This document shows positions 58,742 through 64,000 of a DNA stretch of 64,000 nt, piece after piece. Location: assembly GCA_024403675.1 (NCBI GenBank), contig JAKSRH010000005.1:31395-95394 (forward strand), given 5' to 3'. A program made the position numbers and the translations under genes. How positions within the stretch are numbered: the first letter of the stretch is position 1; each line of letters begins with the position of its first letter. Source of the stretch: Saccharofermentans sp. GTDB lineage: Bacteria; Bacillota; Clostridia; Saccharofermentanales; Saccharofermentanaceae. The notes under the pieces were generated by a model. That model did not search any database. It had not been told where the DNA came from and was given only the letters and a program-made list of their open reading frames with translations.

Positions 58742-60649
58742 ATGACACGCAAACAGAAGAAGATGCTTAGAAGAATAATTATCGCGACAGTGCTTCTTAT
58801 CGGAATTAACATCGCACTTAAGCTCGCTGATATTAATATTTTCATTAGCCTCGCAGTATATCTTGCCGCATACATTGTTATCGGTTACGACATCCTCAAG
58901 AAGGCGGGAAGAGGAATATTAAACGGTCGAATATTTGATGAGAACTTCCTCATGGCAATCGCTACTGTTGGTGCATTTGGTCTCGCTATTTATGAGCTTA
59001 TTAAGACAGGCGAAGGTGATTTCAACGAGGCTGTAGCAGTAATGCTTTTCTATCAGGTAGGTGAGTTGTTCCAGAGTTACGCAGTAGGTAAGAGCCGTAA
59101 GAACATCAGTAGTCTTATGGATATTAGACCTGACTACGCTAACATTGAAGTAGATGGTAACCTTACACAGGTTAGTCCTGATGAGGTAGAGATTGGCAGC
59201 ATTATCGTGGTTCAGCCAGGTGAAAAGGTACCTCTCGACGGTATTATTGAGGGTGGTTCTTCCTCACTTAATACTAGCGCTTTGACAGGTGAGTCCCTCC
59301 CACGTGAAGTTAAAGAGGGCGACGAAGTTATTAGCGGATGCATTAACATGACAGGCGTACTTCGTGTGCGCACAACTAAGGCTTTCGGAGAGTCTACAGT
59401 ATCCAAGATTTTAACTCTCGTAGAGGAGAGTTCTTCCCGTAAGTCCAAGTCTGAGAACTTTATTAGTAAGTTTGCTCGTTATTACACACCAGCAGTTTGT
59501 TATTCTGCTTTGGCACTTGCTATCCTTCCACCAGTTATTAGTCTCCTTCTGGGTAATCCGGCAGGATGGGCACAGTGGATTTATAGAGCGCTTACTTTCC
59601 TTGTAATTAGTTGTCCTTGCGCACTTGTTATTAGTATTCCTCTTACTTTCTTCGCAGGTATCGGAGGTGCATCCAAAGAAGGTATTCTTATTAAGGGTTC
59701 TAACTACATGGAAACTCTTGCTAACACAAAGATTGTTGTGTGCGATAAGACAGGTACTCTCACACAGGGCGTTTTCCAGGTAACTGGTGTACATCACGCA
59801 GTTATCCCTTATGAGGAACTTATAGATTACGCAGCACATGCAGAGGTAGCGTCTTCTCACCCTATTAGTAAGAGTCTTCAGAAGGAATATGGAAAAGACA
59901 TTGACCGCGCTCGTGTAACAGATATCGAAGAGATTTCTGGTCACGGTATCATTGCTACAGTTGATGGTAAGAAGGTCGCTGTAGGTAACGTAAAGCTCAT
60001 GGCAAAGGTTGGTGCAGAACCAATGGAGTGCCACGAGGTAGGTACTGTAGTTCATGTAGCAATTGATGGTGACTACGCAGGCCACATCCTTATTTCTGAT
60101 GTGGAGAAGCCAACTTCCCGCGAGGCAATTAGTGAGATGAAGAAGGCTGGTGTCGAAAAGGTAGTAATGCTTACTGGTGATGCTCGCCGTGTAGCAGACA
60201 AGGTAGCAGATGACATTAAGGTAGACGAGGTTAGATCTGAACTTCTTCCAGCTGATAAGGTAACTGAAGTTGAGCGTCTTTTAAGCGAAAAGGGTTCCAA
60301 GGACACACTTGCCTTTGTAGGTGATGGTATTAATGATGCACCTGTATTAAGTCGTGCAGATATTGGTATTGCAATGGGCGCTATGGGATCTGATGCAGCA
60401 ATTGAAGCTGCGGATGTAGTTCTCATGGATGATGACCCTATGAAGATTAGTAAGGGTATTAAGATTTCTCGTAAATGTATCCGTATCGTTTATCAGAACA
60501 TTGTAATCGCACTTCTTATTAAGTTTGCTTGTTTGATTCTTGGTGCATTCGGTATTGCTAACATGTGGTTCGCAGTTTTTGCTGACGTTGGAGTAATGGT
60601 TCTTGCTGTTTTGAACGCTATTAGAGCACTTAGAACTAAGAATCTCTGA
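58742..60649 (+). CDS. cadA: P1B-type heavy-metal-translocating ATPase (Zn/Cd/Pb type)
   Basis: Exports a soft metal ion across the membrane using ATP. The 635 residues start with a basic tail and no HMA domain. They then have TGES (182-185) of the actuator, CPC (291-293) in the sixth helix with the CPCALVISIP context of the P1B-2 group, phosphorylated Asp335 in DKTGTL, the SHPISKS nucleotide-domain His-Pro, GDGINDAP and a final helix with DVGVMVLAVLNA, whose Asp is a Zn/Cd ligand in this group. Metal specificity is by analogy. Ends at its own terminator. Confidence 0.92.
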   Translation: MTRKQKKMLRRIIIATVLLIGINIALKLADINIFISLAVYLAAYIVIGYDILKKAGRGILNGRIFDENFLMAIATVGAFGLAIYELIKTGEGDFNEAVAVMLFYQVGELFQSYAVGKSRKNISSLMDIRPDYANIEVDGNLTQVSPDEVEIGSIIVVQPGEKVPLDGIIEGGSSSLNTSALTGESLPREVKEGDEVISGCINMTGVLRVRTTKAFGESTVSKILTLVEESSSRKSKSENFISKFARYYTPAVCYSALALAILPPVISLLLGNPAGWAQWIYRALTFLVISCPCALVISIPLTFFAGIGGASKEGILIKGSNYMETLANTKIVVCDKTGTLTQGVFQVTGVHHAVIPYEELIDYAAHAEVASSHPISKSLQKEYGKDIDRARVTDIEEISGHGIIATVDGKKVAVGNVKLMAKVGAEPMECHEVGTVVHVAIDGDYAGHILISDVEKPTSREAISEMKKAGVEKVVMLTGDARRVADKVADDIKVDEVRSELLPADKVTEVERLLSEKGSKDTLAFVGDGINDAPVLSRADIGIAMGAMGSDAAIEAADVVLMDDDPMKISKGIKISRKCIRIVYQNIVIALLIKFACLILGAFGIANMWFAVFADVGVMVLAVLNAIRALRTKNL

Positions 60650-60667
60650 TATTTTGAATAATATTAT

Positions 60668-60708
60668 TATCCACAGTAGGGTGCTATACTTACTGTGGAT
60701 ATTTTTTT
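60668..60708 (+). terminator. Intrinsic terminator of the metal-export operon
   Basis: TATCCACAGTA (60668-60678) pairs perfectly with TACTGTGGATA (60691-60701) over a 12-base loop, followed by seven T. It happens to contain TTATCCACA, the usual DnaA box. Confidence 0.9.
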
Positions 60709-60743
60709 GGATTGAATTTCTGCGACCTATGTAGGAGGAAATA

Positions 60744-62090
60744 ATGAAGAGACTTGGTAACAAGGTAGTTCCATTGGTAGTAGTTACTGCTATGGTTTTT
60801 TCTATGTGTGGATGCAAGTCATCAGATAATACGGATGAGACTACAGCTAGTGATGCTGCTACAGAGAGTATAGAGTCACAAGAGCCTACTCAGTTAACTC
60901 CAGAGGAAGTAGTTGAAAAGTATATTGAGACTATGGCAAAGGGTGAAGTGGCTGATGCACATACTCTGTATGCAGTTTCAGAAGATGCTTTTATATATGA
61001 CGAAAGTGCAGAGCTTCGTTACGCACCATATGTTACTTATTTTGACAGCATGGAGTACGAGACTAGCCTCGTTTCTGATGATGGAAAGTCTGCTGTCGTA
61101 AAGATTACAGGTACTGCTTATGATATCGACGGTGCTATTGATGCTCTTTATGATGGTTATGAAGTTAATATGGTAAAGGAAGTTCTTTACTTAGAGAATC
61201 ACGATGACACATATGGTTCAGCTGATAATGATATGACAGTTACTATGGGTGATTCTGTTGTTGATTACATGACTAATAACGCTAAGGTAGACTTTGAGAT
61301 GGAGTATACACTTAGCTGTGATGAAGATGGAGCATATAAGATTGTATCTCCAGATGAACTCCTTCCACTTATTCAGTGGGATTCTACTTCCTATAGTGAT
61401 GAAGAGATGTCTGAACTTATGAAGACAGCACTTCTCGAACTTCTTGAGGAAGAAAGAATTACTCAGGAAGAATATGACAGTCTCTACACAGAGTATTTTG
61501 GTGAAGAAGTACTTGAGACAGTAGATGAATATATTACTGAAGTAATCGAGGCTGATCTTGCACAAAATGGCGCACAAGGTGCTCTCGCAGATTCTTATTA
61601 TAGTGGCTTGGATTATAGTGTTGATGTGTCCGAAGTAACTACTACTGAAAATGGTACAGAAGCTACAGTTGTTATTTCTGGTACAGCTCCTGATGTAGAT
61701 GGAGCAATTGCTAACGCTATAACAAATGATAAGCTTATATCATATATGACATCTGCGGCATATGCTGCTCTTAATTCAGGTTCTATTGGAGCCGGTCAGA
61801 GTACAGCAGAGTCTTTACTTAAAAATGAAATTCTTAATGGTATTGAATCTCAGCCAGGTGTTCCTTTTCAGTCTACTCTTCGTATTGTCATAAAGGAAAA
61901 TGGTGATACATATGTAGAAGGTCTTGATAAGATGTTCCCAGACATGCCTTCTTCTATAAATATGGAAGATATTGATAGAGGACAGCTACGAGAATGCGCA
62001 AGGGCGGCTCTTGGTAATTTGCTTGCTAGCGGAGCTATTACACCGGAAGAGTATGATGAATACTGCGGAAGAATTGGCGATTATATTTAA
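60744..62090 (+). CDS. Lipoprotein of unknown function with internal duplication
   Basis: The 448 residues begin with a lipoprotein signal ending FSMCGC (Cys24) and an acidic Ser/Thr linker (25-50). Two related parts follow. The first (about 53-215) has LTPEEVVEKYIETMAKGEVADAH, a helix-then-strand pattern like small NTF2-like lipoprotein domains, and TGTAYDIDGAIDALYDGY. The second (about 285-410) has SGTAPDVDGAIANAITND. SYSDEEMSELMKTALLELLEEERI and RGQLRECARAALGNLLASGAI look like short repeated helical hairpins. GGAGG precedes the ATG. No named family is assigned; surface location is likely. Confidence 0.8.
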   Translation: MKRLGNKVVPLVVVTAMVFSMCGCKSSDNTDETTASDAATESIESQEPTQLTPEEVVEKYIETMAKGEVADAHTLYAVSEDAFIYDESAELRYAPYVTYFDSMEYETSLVSDDGKSAVVKITGTAYDIDGAIDALYDGYEVNMVKEVLYLENHDDTYGSADNDMTVTMGDSVVDYMTNNAKVDFEMEYTLSCDEDGAYKIVSPDELLPLIQWDSTSYSDEEMSELMKTALLELLEEERITQEEYDSLYTEYFGEEVLETVDEYITEVIEADLAQNGAQGALADSYYSGLDYSVDVSEVTTTENGTEATVVISGTAPDVDGAIANAITNDKLISYMTSAAYAALNSGSIGAGQSTAESLLKNEILNGIESQPGVPFQSTLRIVIKENGDTYVEGLDKMFPDMPSSINMEDIDRGQLRECARAALGNLLASGAITPEEYDEYCGRIGDYI

Positions 62091-62095
62091 TAAAT

Positions 62096-62135
62096 AAATC
62101 CTTCGGGGTTGACATTAACCTCGAGGGATTTTTAT
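62096..62135 (+). terminator. Intrinsic terminator of the lipoprotein gene
   Basis: AAATCCTTCGGGGTT (62096-62110) pairs with AACCTCGAGGGATTT (62117-62131), with mismatches, over six bases, followed by TTTA. Confidence 0.82.
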
Positions 62136-62181
62136 TATATCTACATTATTATTTTTTGAATCTACTTTTAAGGAGATATAT

Positions 62182-63759
62182 ATGGAGCAGGATTTGGTAT
62201 TGGTTATTGACTTTGGTGGTCAGTATAATCAGCTCGTTGCACGTCGTGTTCGTGAGTGCAATGTTTACTGTGAGATTTATTCTTACAAGATTGATATTGA
62301 GAAGATTAAGGCTATGAATCCTAAGGGAATCATCCTTACAGGTGGTCCTAATAGCTGTTATGAAGAGGGTGCACCTACATATTCCAAGGAGCTCTTTGAG
62401 CTTGGTATTCCAGTACTTGGTCTTTGCTACGGCGCGCAGCTCATGAACCTTATTCTCGGAGGTAAGGTAGAATGTGCTCCTGTACGTGAATACGGTAAGA
62501 TTGAGACTTTTATTGATGGTTCCAAGGATGCATTGTTTGCAGGTATTCCTGACAGCACTATCGTATGGATGAGCCACAATGACTATATTTCCCAGGCTGC
62601 TCCTGGATTCGAGATTATTGCTCACACAGCAGATTGTCCTGTTGCAGCTGCAGCTAATGAGGAGAAGAAGCTTTACTCCATCCAGTTCCACCCAGAAGTT
62701 CTCCACACAGTTATGGGTAAGGAAATCCTTTATAACTTTGTAAGAAATATCTGCCAGACATCAGGTAGCTGGAAGATGGATTCTTTCGTAGAGAATGCTA
62801 TTAAGGATATCCGTGCTAAGGTTGGTGACGGTAAGGTTCTCCTCGCACTTTCTGGTGGTGTTGATTCTTCTGTACTTGCTGCACTTCTTGCTAAGGCTAT
62901 TGGAAAGCAGCTCACATGTGTATTCGTTGACCACGGACTTCTTCGTAAGAATGAGGGTGACGAGGTAGAGGAAATCTTCGGTAAGAGCGGTCGCTTCGAT
63001 ATTAACTTCGTACGTGTTAATGCACAGGAGAGATATTATGCAAAGCTCGCTGGCGTGGAAGAGCCTGAGCGTAAGCGTAAGATTATCGGTGAGGAGTTTA
63101 TCCGTGTATTCGAGGAAGAGGCTAAGAAGATTGGTACTGTTGACTTCCTCGCACAGGGTACTATTTATCCAGACGTTGTAGAGTCTGGTCTTGGCGGTGA
63201 GTCCGCAGTAATTAAGTCTCACCACAATGTTGGTGGTCTCCCTGATTATGTTGATTTCAAGGAGATTATCGAGCCACTTAGAAACCTCTTTAAGGATGAG
63301 GTACGTAAGGCTGGTCTTGAGCTTGGTCTCCCAGAGTTCCTCGTATTCCGTCAGCCATTCCCAGGACCTGGTCTTGGAATCCGTATTATCGGTGAAGTAA
63401 CAGCTGAGAAGGTTAAGCTTGTTCAGGATGCTGACTATATCTATCGTGAAGAGATCGATAAGGCTCTCGCAGAGTATAAGAAGGAGCATGGTACAGATGC
63501 ACCATGGATGCCTAACCAGTACTTTGCAGCTCTTTCTAATATGCGTTCTGTAGGTGTTATGGGTGATGAGAGAACTTATGACTACGCAGCAGTAGTTCGT
63601 GCGGTTCGTACAATCGACTTCATGACAGCTGAGTGCGCTGAGATTCCATTCAACGTTCTTATGACAGTAATGAATCGTATTATCAACGAGGTTCAGGGTA
63701 TCAACAGAGTTCTCTTTGATATGACAAGTAAGCCTCCTGGAACAATAGAGCTTGAATAA
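62182..63759 (+). CDS. guaA: GMP synthase (glutamine-hydrolysing)
   Basis: Converts XMP to GMP. The 525 residues have the class I amidotransferase domain with Cys82 in GLCYGAQ, His170 and Glu172 in FHPEV, then the PP-loop ATPase LSGGVDSS (223-230) and the C-terminal dimer domain with PGPGLGIRI (about 393) and [11 protein letters not shown] at the end. Length is normal. AAGGAG precedes the ATG. With purA it places both branches of IMP use in the window, but not in one operon. Confidence 0.97.
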   Translation: MEQDLVLVIDFGGQYNQLVARRVRECNVYCEIYSYKIDIEKIKAMNPKGIILTGGPNSCYEEGAPTYSKELFELGIPVLGLCYGAQLMNLILGGKVECAPVREYGKIETFIDGSKDALFAGIPDSTIVWMSHNDYISQAAPGFEIIAHTADCPVAAAANEEKKLYSIQFHPEVLHTVMGKEILYNFVRNICQTSGSWKMDSFVENAIKDIRAKVGDGKVLLALSGGVDSSVLAALLAKAIGKQLTCVFVDHGLLRKNEGDEVEEIFGKSGRFDINFVRVNAQERYYAKLAGVEEPERKRKIIGEEFIRVFEEEAKKIGTVDFLAQGTIYPDVVESGLGGESAVIKSHHNVGGLPDYVDFKEIIEPLRNLFKDEVRKAGLELGLPEFLVFRQPFPGPGLGIRIIGEVTAEKVKLVQDADYIYREEIDKALAEYKKEHGTDAPWMPNQYFAALSNMRSVGVMGDERTYDYAAVVRAVRTIDFMTAECAEIPFNVLMTVMNRIINEVQGINRVLFDMTSKPPGTIELE

Positions 63760-63773
63760 TGTACTTAGTCTGG

Positions 63774-63800
63774 AAACCCTTGATTTTCAAGGGTTTTCAT
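63774..63800 (+). terminator. Intrinsic terminator of guaA
   Basis: AAACCCTTGA (63774-63783) pairs with TCAAGGGTTT (63787-63796), three-base loop, followed by TCATTTTC. Confidence 0.85.
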
Positions 63801-63868
63801 TTTCTTCGTCAAAAATTCGTCAAAAAATTATTTAACTAACATGGTATATTATTTGGACATTTAAGAGA

Positions 63869-63899
63869 TAAAAAAGAAGACAGCTGATTAAGCTGCCTT
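63869..63899 (-). terminator. Intrinsic terminator of the minus-strand gene at the window end
   Basis: AAGACAGCT (63877-63885) pairs with AGCTGCCTT (63891-63899), one mismatch, and is followed on the minus strand by CTTTTTTA. Confidence 0.75.
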
Positions 63900-63907
63900 C
63901 ACCCCAA

Positions 63908-64000
63908 TTATGCTTTTTTATTTCTTGTTCCTATGTTCCAGTAAAGATAAAGAATTCCAGCCAAAACTGCAACGAAAGCAAGACTTATTAATAACACAAG
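63908..64000 (-). CDS. C-terminal fragment of a membrane protein (possible sortase substrate)
   Basis: The minus strand is open from the window edge to a TAA at 63908-63910. The 30 visible residues are a hydrophobic helix (LVLLISLAFVAVLAGILYLYW) of 21, given here as positions 1-21, then NIGTRNKKA. A C-terminal helix with a short basic tail is the shape of an LPxTG-type sorting signal, but the motif itself would be beyond the edge. It could also be any single-pass membrane protein. Confidence 0.55.
   Translation of the reverse strand, partial: LVLLISLAFVAVLAGILYLYWNIGTRNKKA

Noticed and set aside
60667..60675. TTATCCACA as a DnaA box
   Set aside because: It is part of a perfect terminator stem with T-run after the P1B-ATPase and far from dnaA, so it is better explained as a terminator.

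Overview
The window looks like a chromosome segment spanning the replication origin of a low-GC, Gram-positive, anaerobic Firmicute, most likely a plant-fibre-degrading Lachnospiraceae (Butyrivibrio/Pseudobutyrivibrio-like). The reasons are strong AGGAGG-type ribosome binding sites, a T-box leader on thrS, MurT/GatD lipid II amidation genes, a lipoprotein GH9 cellulase with CBM3 modules, RemB- and Soj/Spo0J-type genes, and the order dnaA-dnaN-recF-remB-gyrB-parA-parB. The species call is inference.

Layout. 0-5.2 kb: phosphoesterase fragment, YccF, an unknown protein, glgB, and a TetR/metallo-hydrolase pair. 5.2-10.8 kb: purA, two membrane glycosyltransferase-type genes, larE and tcdA. 10.8-12.2 kb: an AbrB-like protein overlapping a HipA-like kinase. 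12.2-16 kb: a BlaI/BlaR1-type pair, an unknown anchored protein and a radical SAM protein. 16-24.4 kb: parB, parA, two perfect parS sites, gyrB, remB-like, recF, dnaN, oriC and dnaA, all on the minus strand. 24.5-27.5 kb: sortase, murT and gatD. 27.5-35.2 kb: one minus-strand operon of ABC transporter, two-component system and the GH9 cellulase. 35.4-40.6 kb: a membrane-tethered sigma factor with two DUF6273-like domains, then four genes for zinc-ribbon and membrane proteins. 40.6-40.9 kb: five 36-bp imperfect palindromes spaced at whole turns of the helix. 41.9-54.7 kb: two copies of a module made of a CDP-glycerol glycerophosphotransferase-like protein plus a fusion of a YidC/Oxa1-like domain to an LTA-synthase/sulfatase-like domain, flanking a two-component/ABC cassette on the other strand. 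54.7-57.5 kb: polysaccharide deacetylase and T-box-controlled thrS. 57.6-60.7 kb: an ArsR-AraC fusion regulator divergent from a metal-binding protein and a P1B-type ATPase. 60.7-64 kb: a lipoprotein, guaA and the end of a membrane protein.

How it works together. The core is replication and segregation machinery. Around it lie cell-envelope functions: lipid II amidation, sortase, surface-polymer transferases, deacetylase, and envelope-stress-type two-component/ABC units.

The strongest candidates for undescribed biology are (i) the YidC-LtaS-like fusions paired with glycerophosphotransferases, whose YidC-like parts have Asn where the insertase groove normally has Arg; (ii) the helically phased 36-bp palindrome array; (iii) a DnaA with Lys in place of Asp in the GRDHTTV signature, matched by an origin carrying TTATGAACA repeats and no TTATCCACA; and (iv) the membrane-tethered sigma factor with its zinc-ribbon/membrane gene set. 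All functional statements come from motif recognition by eye; no database search was run.
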